Assembly: GCA_022710485.1 (NCBI GenBank)
Contig: JAKLGU010000009.1
Coordinates: forward strand, 23,742-87,741
Direction of reading: 5' to 3'
DNA from: Gemmatimonadota bacterium
GTDB lineage: Bacteria; Gemmatimonadota; Gemmatimonadetes; Gemmatimonadales; GWC2-71-9
Length of the DNA: 64,000 nucleotides
In this document: piece after piece, positions 1-9,526 of the stretch
Numbering within the stretch: the first letter of the stretch is position 1
Layout: every line of letters begins with the position of its first letter
Notes under the pieces: generated by a model
The model's database searches: none
Told to the model about the DNA's origin: nothing
The model's input: the letters and a program-made list of their open reading frames with translations, nothing else
Program-made: the position numbers and the translations under genes

Positions 1-316
1 TCAGCACCAGCCCGAGGAGCGACACCGGGAAGAAGGCGACCGCCGCCTCCGCGAAGCGCAGCACCACCCCCGACCACTTCGCCTTGACGATCTTGTGCAC
101 CGCGGCGATGGCCACCGACCCGCCGGCCAGCCCGGTGAAGTAGAGCCAGTTGACGTGGAACAGCTGCCAGGCGCGGTCGGCCGCCTCGCCCGTGAGCGAC
201 AGGGCAAAGAGTGCCGCGCCGACGACGGCCAGCAACCCGCCGCCCACCACGAAGAGCTGGAAGCGGCCCCCGGCTGCATGGCCGGACAGCCGGCCGCGAA
301 GGACGGCGTCGCTCAT
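1..316 (-). CDS. actF: Alternative complex III subunit ActF, 3'-truncated by the window edge
   Basis: Membrane subunit of alternative complex III, the quinol:electron-acceptor oxidoreductase that replaces cytochrome bc1 in many bacteria. About 105 N-terminal residues are visible: a short polar N-terminus, then hydrophobic segments near residues 19-42, 58-78 and 88-105. These fit the first helices of the ten-helix NrfD/PsrC-like ActF, a paralogue of ActC. The ATG overlaps the TGA of actE (ATGA), so the two are probably translationally coupled. The family call rests mainly on operon order A-B-C-D-E-F, because so little of the protein is in view. Confidence 0.82.
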   Translation of the reverse strand, partial: MSDAVLRGRLSGHAAGGRFQLFVVGGGLLAVVGAALFALSLTGEAADRAWQLFHVNWLYFTGLAGGSVAIAAVHKIVKAKWSGVVLRFAEAAVAFFPVSLLGLVL

Positions 317-894
317 GGCTTGCCTCCCGCCGCCGGGGCCACCGCGGACTGCAGCTGCCGCACGTAGTTGACGACCTGCCAGCGGTCGTCCTGCTCGGTG
401 ATCTTGTCGCCGTACTTGCCCATGATGCCCCGGCCGTAGCGCGTGATACTGTAGAGGTAGCCGTCGGTGTACCCGATGGCGCGCGGGGTCAGCAGGGAGG
501 GCGCGGCCACCTTCGGCCCGACGGGACCGTCCCCCGCCCCGGCCACGCCGTGGCACACGGCGCAGAAGGTGTGGTAGAGCGTGTCGCCGCGCGCCGTGGG
601 GATCCGGTCGGTCGGGTTGACCAGCTTGTCCGCGGTGGTGGTGTTGGCCATGGCCCACTCGGCGGACCAGTCCACCTCGCCCCCGGTGACCGGGACCGTG
701 CCCGGCGGGGTGTTGCGCGGGACGCCGAGCCGCGAGTAGGGCCAAACGGCCTGCGAGGAGATCATGTGGTCGAACCACGGCACCTGCGCCAGGAGGTTGT
801 CGGGCGAGGGCACGTCGTTGTACCAGGTATTGCACCCGGTGCCGGCCGCGAGGAGCAGCGCGAGGGCGAGGACGGGCCGCGGACTACGCCGCAT
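313..894 (-). CDS. actE: Alternative complex III cytochrome c lipoprotein ActE
   Basis: Mono-haem cytochrome c subunit of alternative complex III, 193 residues. It starts with a lipoprotein signal: arginines, a hydrophobic run, then a lipobox ending AAGTGC with the Cys at about residue 21. It should therefore be anchored to the outer face of the cytoplasmic membrane. One haem-binding motif, CAVCH, lies near residue 113. Met residues in the C-terminal third (for example RGIMGKYG) could supply the distal ligand. Family role: it relays electrons from the ActA/ActB side to a terminal oxidase. Its start overlaps the end of actD by 11 bases and its stop overlaps the actF start. Confidence 0.92.
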   Translation of the reverse strand: MRRSPRPVLALALLLAAGTGCNTWYNDVPSPDNLLAQVPWFDHMISSQAVWPYSRLGVPRNTPPGTVPVTGGEVDWSAEWAMANTTTADKLVNPTDRIPTARGDTLYHTFCAVCHGVAGAGDGPVGPKVAAPSLLTPRAIGYTDGYLYSITRYGRGIMGKYGDKITEQDDRWQVVNYVRQLQSAVAPAAGGKP

Positions 895-1392
895 GCGTCA
901 CCTCCACCGACCCGGCGCGCTTGAGCAGGCTCTCGACGGCCGCCGCCTGCTCGGCGCGGCAGGGGACGAACACCCCGATGTGGTCATCGGAAAACTTCTC
1001 GCTGTAGGGGACCCGCTTCCGGGCGTTCACGACCGACATGATGATGACGCCGGCCACGGTGCTGAGCGCGCCGAGGAGGATCATCAGCTCGAACCCGAGC
1101 ACGACGTAGGGCGGCACGGTGGCGATCGGCTTGCCGCCTACCAGCAGCGGCCAGTCGTTGGACATCCAGAAGGTCATCGCGAAGCCTGCGGCGCACCCGG
1201 TGAGCCCGCCGACGAGGGTGAAGAGGCGGACGGGGCTGACCGGGTGGTCGAGCACCTCTTCGATCTCGTGATTGGGCGCCGGCGTGTAGACCGTCAGGTC
1301 GGTGTGCCCCTGCGCCTTGAGGGCGCGGATCGCGTCCGTCGCGGCGTCGACGTGTACGAAGCTGCCGAGGACGCCTGGCGTCATGGTCGCCA

Positions 1393-1393
<1 letters not shown>
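884..1393 (-). CDS. actD: Alternative complex III subunit ActD (DUF3341)
   Basis: 169-residue DUF3341 protein, the ActD subunit. The N-terminal half is a soluble domain resembling a ferredoxin fold (GSFVHVDAATDAIRALK). Two hydrophobic segments follow, near residues 58-75 and 92-115, and the C-terminus is a short polar tail. In solved complexes ActD sits on the cytoplasmic side and contacts ActC, and it has no cofactor. The start was chosen because its ATG shares one base with the actC TGA (TGATG). A second in-frame ATG lies three codons later. Confidence 0.92.
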
Positions 1394-2727
<1,334 letters not shown>

Positions 2728-2729
2728 CG

Positions 2730-5700
2730 CTACGCCTCCGCCCCGGTGAGGACCTTGGCCAGGTAGGTGATCGACGGGCGCACGTTGGTCTCCTCGAAGA
2801 CATGGTACCCGCGCGGGTCGGCGGCGCTCAGCGCCACCCGGCTGGCGGGGTCCATCCGGTCGCCGAAGATGATGGCGTCCGAGGGGCAGGCCTGCGCGCA
2901 GGCGCTCGTCACGTCGCCGTCGCGGAGGCCGCGGCGCTCGAGCGCCGCCGCGTTCTGCGCGCCGCGGATCCGCTGCACGCAAAAGGTGCACTTCTCCATG
3001 ACGCCGCGGGCCCGGACGGTCACGTCGGGATTGAGCTGCAGGTTGAGCGGCTCGGGGAACGCCTTCTTGTTGTAGGCGTACCAGTTGAAGTACCGCACCT
3101 TGTAGGGACAGTTGTTGCTGCAGTACCGCGTGCCGACGCAGCGGTTGTACACCTGGCCGTTCAGCCCGTCCGGCGTGTGGTAGGCCGCGTAGACCGGGCA
3201 GACCGGCTCGCAGGGCGCGTTGGCGCAGTGCTGGCAGAGCATCGGCACGAAGCGGGTCTCCAGCGGCTCGCCCTCCTCGCCGCCCTCGTAGTACCGCTCG
3301 ATCCGCATCCAGCTCATCTCGCGGCCGCGGAGCACGTCCGCCTCGCCCACGGTCGGGATGTTGTTCTCGGCGTAGCAGGCGGTGACGCAGGCGGAACAGC
3401 CGGTGCACTTGGCCAGGTCGATCGTCATCCCCCACTGCGGATGGTCGCCGGCGTAGTTGCCTTTCAGCGTCGCCGCCTTCTGCGCCGCCGCGAAGCCCGC
3501 GATCGCGTCGAGCTCGCGCGCCGTGTTGATCTCGTGCGCGCCGCCGCCCGCCTCCTCGTGGTGCGCCTCTTCCGGGGTCAGCCCCCTCCGCGCCGCGCCC
3601 AGCGACATCGCCTCCGCCACCCCCCGCCCGAGCTGGCGGTTGCTGCCCTCGGTCTTGGCCACCTTCTGGTAGCGGCGGGTCTTCTCGAGCCTCACCCGCG
3701 TGGAGACGTACGGCACGAAGGCCGCGTCGCCGGGAGCCGCCAGGAGGTCGAGGGCGTTGGCGCCGCGGCCGGTGGCGTACTGTCCGAAGCTCGTGTGCCC
3801 GTATCCGAGTGGCGCCGACAGCACGTCGCGGCGGATGCCGGGGTAGAGATACGCCGGCGCCTCGATGCTGCCCGATGCCGAGACGAGCCGCAGGATCTCA
3901 CCTTCGCGGACGTCGTACTCCGCCGCCGTTTCGGGGTGGATCTCGATCCAGGACTGCCAGGTGATCTTGGTGACGGGATCGGGGTTCTCGAGCAGCCACG
4001 GCTTGTCGGTGCCGCGGCCGTCGTAGAGAAGCGAAGAAGCCGACGGCGCGAAGAGGAATTCACCCTCGCCGGTGAAGGCGGGGGAGGTGCCGACCACCGA
4101 CTGCGCGCCGGGCGCGAGCTTGACCGCCGACACCGGCGCGGCGTCGTACAGGCCGCCCGCGGCGAGGGTCGTGACCCAGAAGGTGGGGAAGTCCCCTGCG
4201 CCCCGGGCCTTGGCCACACCCTGCCACCGCGCCTTGAGGTACTCCTCCCACGACGCCGCCTGCAGGGAGGCGAGCGGACCGCCAGCCGCCTTGGCCGCCC
4301 GGAGGAGGACCTCGCCCGTGGGCAGGGTATCGAAGACCGGCTCCATGACCGGCTGCATGAGCGACTGGACTCCGGCGCGGGGCCGGAGGTCGTCCCAGCG
4401 CTCCAGGCCGTGCGATTCCGGCAGGAGGAGGTCGCAGAGCGCCGCGGTCTCGTCGAGCACCAGCGCCGTGGACACCTTGTACGGCACCTTGGCCATCGCC
4501 GCGGCGAAGCCGGACGACTTGGGCAGGGCGTACACCGGGTTGGCCTCGTGGACCACGAGCACCGCGATCTCGCCCGCCTCCATCTGCTTCTGGAGCGCGG
4601 CGAGCGCGGCGTAGCCGTCGCCCGCGTCGAGGTCGGCCCCGAAGCGCACCGTCGTGCCGACGTTGCCGGCCACGTAATTCAGGATGTTCACCGCGGCGCA
4701 GAGCTGCGCGGCGCCGGCGTGCTGGCTCCCGATGCCGCCCGCCACCGCCAGGCTCGGTTCGGCGGAGACGAACTCGCGGGCCAGGAGCTTGATCTGGTCC
4801 GCGGTCAGCCCGGTTTGCTGGGCGATCTGCTCCGGCGCGTACGCCGCGAGCATGCCGCGCAGCGCCACCGCGTCGGCCGGCGCGCTGCTCCGCTCGGCCA
4901 GGATGACCTGCGCCATCGAGAGCGCGATGGCGGCCTCGGCGCCCGGGACGATGGCGAACCACTCGTCCGCGTTCATGCCGGTGAGCGACATCCGCGGCGA
5001 GAGCGCCACGTGCCGCGACTTCGTGCCGTCATGGTAGCCGTGGGAGGCCGCGAACCCGCGCTGGTTTTCCACCGGGGCGAGCCAGGTCTCCAGGAAGTCG
5101 GCGCCGAAGGAGACGATGAACTTCGCGCTGGCGAAGTCGTGCGAGGGGAGGCCCGCCACGCCGAAGACCTGGCGGTTGGCGGCCACCATCGGCTCGTGGT
5201 CGAACGGCTGGTACCGGACGACCCGGCCGCCCAGCGCCGCAGTCCACGCGGCCAGGAGGTCAGAGAAGGTGCCCCGCCCCGCGCCCGAAATGACCGCCAG
5301 CCTGCCGCCGGCGGCGCTCGCCTTGGCCGCGAACTCGGCGATGGCGTCGTTCCACGGGATGTCCGCCGTGCCGCCGTCGGCCTGGCGGTTCTTCGGGCCG
5401 CGCACGCGGTTCGGGTTGTACAGCGACTGCAGCCCCGCCTGCCCCCGCGCGCACAGCTTGCCGGCGTTGACCGGGTGCGCGGGGTTGCCCTCGAGCTTGA
5501 TGGCCCGTGCCTCGCGCGTCTTGACGTGGAGCCCGCAGCCGGCGGCGCACTCGGTGCAGGTGCTGGCGTAGTAGGTGGGGATGCCGGGCACCTGGTCCTC
5601 GGACTGCACCAGGTACGGAATCAGCTTCTGCACCCGGTCCGTGGAGCAACCGCTGAGCGCCGCCGTGCCCGCCCCGGTCACGCCGAGGACGGTCAGGAAG

Positions 5701-5738
5701 CGCCGTCGGTCCATCCCGGTGTCTTGCGTCTCGTCCAT
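2730..5738 (-). CDS. actB: Alternative complex III iron-sulfur subunit ActB (molybdopterin-like domain fused to ferredoxin domain)
   Basis: 1002-residue peripheral subunit of alternative complex III. Residues 10-32 form a Tat-type leader (DRRRFLTVLG) ending in a lipobox-like LSGC. The large N-terminal domain resembles molybdopterin oxidoreductases and carries CTECAAGC plus a distant Cys (GKLCARG). In this family that domain has lost the Mo cofactor. The C-terminal quarter is a four-cluster ferredoxin domain with Cys groups CTGCSACVTAC, CQHCANAPCEPVC, CVGTRYCSNNC and CTFCVQRI, then CAQAC. Electrons from ActC are thought to pass through these clusters to ActA. The chosen ATG has a GAGG eight bases upstream. 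A later in-frame ATG, directly before DRRRF, would also keep the Tat motif. Confidence 0.93.
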   Translation of the reverse strand: MDETQDTGMDRRRFLTVLGVTGAGTAALSGCSTDRVQKLIPYLVQSEDQVPGIPTYYASTCTECAAGCGLHVKTREARAIKLEGNPAHPVNAGKLCARGQAGLQSLYNPNRVRGPKNRQADGGTADIPWNDAIAEFAAKASAAGGRLAVISGAGRGTFSDLLAAWTAALGGRVVRYQPFDHEPMVAANRQVFGVAGLPSHDFASAKFIVSFGADFLETWLAPVENQRGFAASHGYHDGTKSRHVALSPRMSLTGMNADEWFAIVPGAEAAIALSMAQVILAERSSAPADAVALRGMLAAYAPEQIAQQTGLTADQIKLLAREFVSAEPSLAVAGGIGSQHAGAAQLCAAVNILNYVAGNVGTTVRFGADLDAGDGYAALAALQKQMEAGEIAVLVVHEANPVYALPKSSGFAAAMAKVPYKVSTALVLDETAALCDLLLPESHGLERWDDLRPRAGVQSLMQPVMEPVFDTLPTGEVLLRAAKAAGGPLASLQAASWEEYLKARWQGVAKARGAGDFPTFWVTTLAAGGLYDAAPVSAVKLAPGAQSVVGTSPAFTGEGEFLFAPSASSLLYDGRGTDKPWLLENPDPVTKITWQSWIEIHPETAAEYDVREGEILRLVSASGSIEAPAYLYPGIRRDVLSAPLGYGHTSFGQYATGRGANALDLLAAPGDAAFVPYVSTRVRLEKTRRYQKVAKTEGSNRQLGRGVAEAMSLGAARRGLTPEEAHHEEAGGGAHEINTARELDAIAGFAAAQKAATLKGNYAGDHPQWGMTIDLAKCTGCSACVTACYAENNIPTVGEADVLRGREMSWMRIERYYEGGEEGEPLETRFVPMLCQHCANAPCEPVCPVYAAYHTPDGLNGQVYNRCVGTRYCSNNCPYKVRYFNWYAYNKKAFPEPLNLQLNPDVTVRARGVMEKCTFCVQRIRGAQNAAALERRGLRDGDVTSACAQACPSDAIIFGDRMDPASRVALSAADPRGYHVFEETNVRPSITYLAKVLTGAEA

Positions 5739-5764
5739 TGCTGCGCCTCGAGGGCTGGCAGTCG

Positions 5765-6358
5765 CTAGTAGTGGCAGACGGAACAGTCGCGCGACACGTT
5801 CCGCTCCAGGTGGCAGTTGATGCAGAAGCCCATGTTGTTCACGTTGTTCACCTTGAACACCTGGGGCGTCCGGGTCACGTCGCCGTGGCAGGTGGCGCAG
5901 GCGTTGGGCCCCATGGCGTTGATGTGGCGCATGTGGGGGAAGTGCGCGTGCCGGGCCAGGAAATAGACCCGGTTCCACTCGACTGGCGTGTTCGTGTTGT
6001 ACGCGTCGCGCACCTTGGCGATTTCCCGTTGCGCCGTCGAGTCGGTCCCGCCGATGACCAGGTGGCAGTTCATGCAGGTGGCCATGCTCGGGATGCCCGG
6101 CTCCGAGGAGACCGACACCGAGTAGTGGCAGTACTGGCAGTTGATCTTGAACTGGCCGGCGTGGATGTCGTGGCGGAAGAAGATCGGCTGGCGGGGGCCC
6201 TTGAGCGCCGCCGAATCGGACACGGTCAGCACCGGTGCGAGGAGCGAGTCGTTGACGGCGGGCGCTGCCTGCCTGGTGGCCGCGGCATCGCGGGCGAGAA
6301 ACGCCACAGCCAAAGCCAGGAGGAGCGTCCCGCCGAAGACCGAGGCCAGCTTACGCAT
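5765..6358 (-). CDS. actA: Alternative complex III pentahaem cytochrome c ActA
   Basis: 197-residue multihaem cytochrome c, first gene of the act operon. An N-terminal signal/anchor helix (about residues 4-23) is followed by exactly five CXXCH motifs: CQYCH, CMNCH, CATCH, CINCH and CSVCH. That is the pentahaem pattern of ActA. The protein is exported and receives electrons from the ActB clusters outside the membrane. The gene lies about 100 bases downstream of a strong promoter. No clear Shine-Dalgarno precedes the ATG, so the start rests on the signal peptide. Haem count, size and operon position all agree with the family. Confidence 0.95.
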   Translation of the reverse strand: MRKLASVFGGTLLLALAVAFLARDAAATRQAAPAVNDSLLAPVLTVSDSAALKGPRQPIFFRHDIHAGQFKINCQYCHYSVSVSSEPGIPSMATCMNCHLVIGGTDSTAQREIAKVRDAYNTNTPVEWNRVYFLARHAHFPHMRHINAMGPNACATCHGDVTRTPQVFKVNNVNNMGFCINCHLERNVSRDCSVCHY

Positions 6359-6464
6359 GAGCCGTCACCATAATCCAGAAGGGAGACCGGAACTGCTCGT
6401 TTGTGAAACAATTCACGAGGTTGCAAGTGCAACAGAGGGAAACGCGTTGCCCTGCGCGGCCCGT

Positions 6465-6492
6465 ATTATACGCCCGGCCAACGGAATGACAA
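6465..6492 (-). promoter_or_regulatory. Sigma-70 promoter of the act operon
   Basis: On the minus strand a -35 TTGTCA (6487-6492) and a perfect -10 TATAAT (6465-6470) are separated by 16 bases. Transcription would begin near 6457 and give a leader of about 100 bases before actA. This is the closest to the consensus of any promoter I found here, as expected for a constitutive respiratory operon. Confidence 0.75.
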
Positions 6493-6508
6493 CCCTATGT
6501 GACGCAAG

Positions 6509-6521
6509 AATATCAGATATT
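6509..6521. promoter_or_regulatory. 13-bp palindrome upstream of the act promoter
   Basis: AATATC and GATATT flank a single central base and form a perfect dyad. It ends 16 bases upstream of the -35 box of the act promoter, in unusually AT-rich DNA for this genome. The position suits an activator site or UP-like element. No regulator can be named from sequence alone. Confidence 0.35.
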
Positions 6522-6541
6522 TTCGTTCGGAATTGCTGAAA

Positions 6542-7027
6542 TCACCCAGCCGCCCGCCGCAATGAGCCCGGAGGCGCCTCCGCCCGCATCCATTCCGCCT
6601 TCTTTTTCGCGAACCCGAGGAACGCCGTGGCCAGCCGCTGATCGGACAGCGCCAGCCAGCACCAGCGGACCGGTCCGGTCCGCTGCGCTTCGGTGATCGC
6701 CTGGGTCACCACCGCGGGGAGGCGGGAGTCATCCACCTTCCGCTCCTCCACGTCCGAGATGGTGAAGGTGGCGCTGACGCCGTCCTGCATGACGTGGATC
6801 CAGCAGAGCTTCCGGTTCCCCAGCGTGTACTCCCAGGCCCACCGCCACTGCGGGCCCAGGAACTTCACGTGTTCGATGACGCCGGGAATGGAGCGGAGCC
6901 CGTCGCGGATGAGCTTGAATCGCGCCGCGGCGCTCGCCGGCAGGTCCTTGAGTGGTGCCTTGGGATCCGGCTCCGCCGAGGAGTCGGGGTACCGATTGCC
7001 CTGCCAGTAGGAACTCGATCGCCCCAA
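6542..7027 (-). CDS. DUF3788 family protein
   Basis: About 161-residue soluble protein matching the DUF3788 pattern: an N-terminal helix followed by sheet-rich segments (WRWAWEYTLGNRKLCWIHV, then SATFTISD) and a C-terminal Lys/Trp-rich helix (FAKKKAEWMR). The function of this family is not known. It is transcribed towards the act promoter. The start is uncertain: the longest supported frame begins at a TTG, with no good Shine-Dalgarno, and the frame stays open upstream without an ATG. The 198 bases between this gene and the next (7028-7225) contain no gene that I can support. Confidence 0.6.
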   Translation of the reverse strand: MGRSSSYWQGNRYPDSSAEPDPKAPLKDLPASAAARFKLIRDGLRSIPGVIEHVKFLGPQWRWAWEYTLGNRKLCWIHVMQDGVSATFTISDVEERKVDDSRLPAVVTQAITEAQRTGPVRWCWLALSDQRLATAFLGFAKKKAEWMRAEAPPGSLRRAAG

Positions 7028-7225
7028 GGGTGGCTCCAGACGAAGGTGAGGGTGCTCCGGAAATCTACGGGGGAGGCGGCGGCGGAGGGAAGCGCCAGCA
7101 TGTGCGAAGGGGCCTCCGCGCCGACGTCTCCACTCCCAACTCGCCCCGGCGCGGCCGCGAGCATTGCGACTGTGGACGGTCGTGGTTGGATCAGCGAGCC
7201 AGAACCGTGGTACGGCGGCCCCGTA

Positions 7226-8026
7226 TCACGGTTCGTCGACGTGCGCGCCGGGTGGCTCACCCGCCGGCGCCACGCCTTTCCGTTCGAGGTACCTCCGCAC
7301 CTCGATGCCCATCGCCCGCAGCAGCGCCGCCTCCCGCCCGTCGAGCCCCGCCCGGAAGACGATCTCCCGGAACGAGCGCATCACGTGGTCGTGCCGGCGG
7401 GTCTTGAAGAAGTCGATGGCCCAGAGGGCGCGGGTCCAGTCGGTGAAGAGCCACTCGATCTGGTCCGCCGCCGCGGGCGCGGCGCGCCGGCGCGGCGTCT
7501 TGGTGGGGATGTCCGCCCCGATCCGCACTCGCCACGTCTCGTAGCTCATGATCCCGACCGCCTGCGCCAGGTTCATCGAGGTGTACTCGGCGCTCGTCGG
7601 GATGGACACCAGGGCGCGGCAGAAATCGAGCTCGTCGTTGGTGAGCCCCTTGTCCTCGCGACCGAAGACCATGGCGACCGGGCCCGCCTCGGCGTGCGCG
7701 ACGATTTCCGTCGCGGCCTCCCGGGGCTCCAGGTACGTGCGCTTGGCCGCCCGCCCCCGCGCGGTCAGCGCCACGCTGTAGACGGTGTCGCGGAGCGCCT
7801 CCGAGAGCGAGCCGCAGATCTCGATCCGGGCCACCAGGTCGGCGGTGTTGTGCGCGATCCCCTCGATCCGCCACGGGTCGAACACCTCCGGGTTCACCAG
7901 GCGGATGCCCGACAGCCCGAAGTTCTTGGCCAGCCGGACCGCGCTCGCGATGTTGACGATGTCCTGGGGGGCGACGAGGACGAGGATCGGGGCGGGCCCC
8001 GGTTCCGGCGCCGAGGGTGCGGTCAC
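7226..8026 (-). CDS. trmJ: SpoU/TrmH-family RNA methyltransferase, TrmJ-like
   Basis: 266-residue SPOUT methyltransferase, most like TrmJ, which 2'-O-methylates nucleotide 32 of tRNA using S-adenosylmethionine. The knot motifs are present: NIASAVRLAKNFG near residue 24, VFGREDKGLTNDEL near 119 and SIPTSAEYTSMNLAQAVG near 138. A C-terminal helical extension of the TrmJ type follows (FFKTRRHDHVMRSFREI). The GTG start overlaps the TGA of the upstream dehydrogenase gene (GTGA), which sets the start and suggests coupling. A different 2'-O-methylated RNA target cannot be excluded. Confidence 0.82.
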   Translation of the reverse strand: MTAPSAPEPGPAPILVLVAPQDIVNIASAVRLAKNFGLSGIRLVNPEVFDPWRIEGIAHNTADLVARIEICGSLSEALRDTVYSVALTARGRAAKRTYLEPREAATEIVAHAEAGPVAMVFGREDKGLTNDELDFCRALVSIPTSAEYTSMNLAQAVGIMSYETWRVRIGADIPTKTPRRRAAPAAADQIEWLFTDWTRALWAIDFFKTRRHDHVMRSFREIVFRAGLDGREAALLRAMGIEVRRYLERKGVAPAGEPPGAHVDEP

Positions 8027-8910
8027 TCGTGCAACTCCACCCCCGCCTCCTGCTCGATGAGCCGGATCGGCTCCAGGTAGTCGGCGTCCTCTCCCAGCGC
8101 GGCGCGCGCCTGGGCGAGGAGGTCGGAGGTGAGGTGGAGCACCGGGCCGGAGACACCCTGCCCCTCGAGCACGCCGGTCGCGATGCGCGCGTCCTTGTCG
8201 AGGAGGGCGAGCCGGAAGGTGAGCGGCCAAAGCCGCGTCAGCACCCGCTGCGGCACCAGGTATTCGCTCACGAAGCTCCGTCCGCTCGACGCGTTGAGGA
8301 CCTCGACCGCCTTGCGCGCCGAGATGCCGCTCTTCACGAGGGCCGCGAGCCCTTCGCCGACGGCGAGGACGTTCACCGCCAGCAGCGCGTTGTTCACCGC
8401 CTTCATGGCGTGCCCGGCGCCCAGCGGCCCCATGTGCTCCACCCGGCGGCCGAAGCAGTCGAGGATCGGACGGGCGCGGCGAAAGGTCTCTTCCGTCCCT
8501 CCCACCATCACCGTCAGGGTGCCCGCCTCGGCGCCGTTGGTGCCGCCGCTCACCGGTGCGTCGGCAAACTCGATCCCCAGCGGCGCCAGCCGCTCCCCGA
8601 TCCGCCGGGTCGTGTCCGGGTCCCCGGAGGTGCAGTCAAGGAAAAGCGCCCCCTGCCCCAGCCCGGCGAGCAGGCCGTCCGGGCCGTCGAGGAGAGATTC
8701 CACATCACTGGAGGTGGGCAGGCAGGTGATGACCACCTCTGCACCGGCCGCCGCCTCGCGCGGGGTGGCCGCCACCGCGCAGGCGTGCGCGGCCGCGAAC
8801 GCCGCGGCCCGGGTACCGGTGCGGTTCCAGACGGTGAGCTGGTGCTGCTTGGCGACGTGGACGGCCATCGGGGTGCCGATGGCGCCCAGGCCAAGGAAGG
8901 CAATGCGCAT
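8023..8910 (-). CDS. NAD(P)-dependent 3-hydroxyisobutyrate dehydrogenase-family oxidoreductase
   Basis: 295-residue beta-hydroxyacid dehydrogenase. It has the N-terminal Rossmann signature GLGAIGTPMA at residues 7-16, the substrate-binding segment DAPVSGGTNGAEAGTLTVMVGG near 118-139, and the catalytic-lysine segment GAGHAMKAVNN near 165-175. The family includes 3-hydroxyisobutyrate, tartronate-semialdehyde and glyoxylate/succinic-semialdehyde reductases. The exact substrate is not resolved by these motifs. The gene is upstream of, and overlaps, the tRNA methylase gene, a pairing with no obvious metabolic logic. Confidence 0.88.
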   Translation of the reverse strand: MRIAFLGLGAIGTPMAVHVAKQHQLTVWNRTGTRAAAFAAAHACAVAATPREAAAGAEVVITCLPTSSDVESLLDGPDGLLAGLGQGALFLDCTSGDPDTTRRIGERLAPLGIEFADAPVSGGTNGAEAGTLTVMVGGTEETFRRARPILDCFGRRVEHMGPLGAGHAMKAVNNALLAVNVLAVGEGLAALVKSGISARKAVEVLNASSGRSFVSEYLVPQRVLTRLWPLTFRLALLDKDARIATGVLEGQGVSGPVLHLTSDLLAQARAALGEDADYLEPIRLIEQEAGVELHE

Positions 8911-8944
8911 CAGTGAGGTCCGACGTTGGAGTGAGGGCCGGGGG

Positions 8945-9445
8945 TCAGCCGGCCTGGCCGCGACGGCCCAGCTCGCGGTCGAACATGTAGAGGCCGGAGG
9001 TGTTGGTGCCGATCAGCCTGAGGGTGTCCACGATCTGCCGGCTGGTCTTTTCCTCTTCCACCTGCTCGGTGATGAACCACTGCAGCAGCGCCTGGGTCGC
9101 GTAGTCCTTCTCCTTCGACGCGAGCTCGAAGAGCGCGTTGATGCTGGCCGACACCACCGCCTCGTGCTCCGCGGCCGCCTCGAACGCGGCGAGCGGCGAC
9201 GCGAAGGTGGCCGGCGGGGCGGCAAGGGCCCGCAACGCAACGCTGCCGCCCCGGTCCTCCACGAAGTCGGTGAACTTCATGGCATGCCCCACTTCCTCCC
9301 GCGCCTGGGCGCGCATCCACGACGCGGCGCCCGGGTGGTTGGTCCCGCTGAAATACGCCGACATGGCGAGGTAGAGGTACGCCGACTCCAGTTCCTTGTG
9401 GATCTGGTCGTTCATGGCGCCCTGGATGGCCTTTCCGATCTGCAT
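8945..9445 (-). CDS. Ferritin (non-haem iron storage protein)
   Basis: 166-residue ferritin of the bacterial FtnA type. Ferroxidase-site residues are recognisable: Glu in KELESAYLYLAMSAYF (about residue 17), the EEVGHAMKF pair (Glu/His about 49-53), Glu in EHEAVV (about 94) and Gln-Glu in TEQVEEEKT (about 127). It oxidises Fe(II) and stores it as ferric mineral in the cytoplasm. The start at 9445 is supported by GGGAGG six bases upstream. An in-frame upstream extension lacks ferritin similarity. It is divergent from the ABC transporter genes, with 81 bases between them. Confidence 0.93.
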   Translation of the reverse strand: MQIGKAIQGAMNDQIHKELESAYLYLAMSAYFSGTNHPGAASWMRAQAREEVGHAMKFTDFVEDRGGSVALRALAAPPATFASPLAAFEAAAEHEAVVSASINALFELASKEKDYATQALLQWFITEQVEEEKTSRQIVDTLRLIGTNTSGLYMFDRELGRRGQAG

Positions 9446-9486
9446 GCGCTCCCTCCCTGCGGATGGTCCCGGATGCGACACGCACG

Positions 9487-9515
9487 TTGACGCCGGCTCC
9501 CGGCCGGCGTACGCT
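9487..9515 (+). promoter_or_regulatory. Promoter of the ABC transporter operon
   Basis: -35 TTGACG (9487-9492), a 17-base spacer, and -10 TACGCT (9510-9515). The predicted transcription start near 9522 lies only about 5 bases before the permease ATG at 9527, so the transcript would be nearly leaderless. Confidence 0.5.
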
Positions 9516-9526
9516 ACGCGCGAGCC

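Noticed and set aside
2730..5738. Free-standing molybdenum oxidoreductase with ferredoxin subunit
   Set aside because: The fused layout, position between pentahaem ActA and NrfD-like ActC, and the whole A-F order identify it as ActB, which lacks the Mo cofactor.
2802..5768. 988-residue plus-strand open frame opposite actB
   Set aside because: Arg/His/Gly-rich mirror frame typical of high-GC DNA. No domains, and actB on the other strand is unambiguous.
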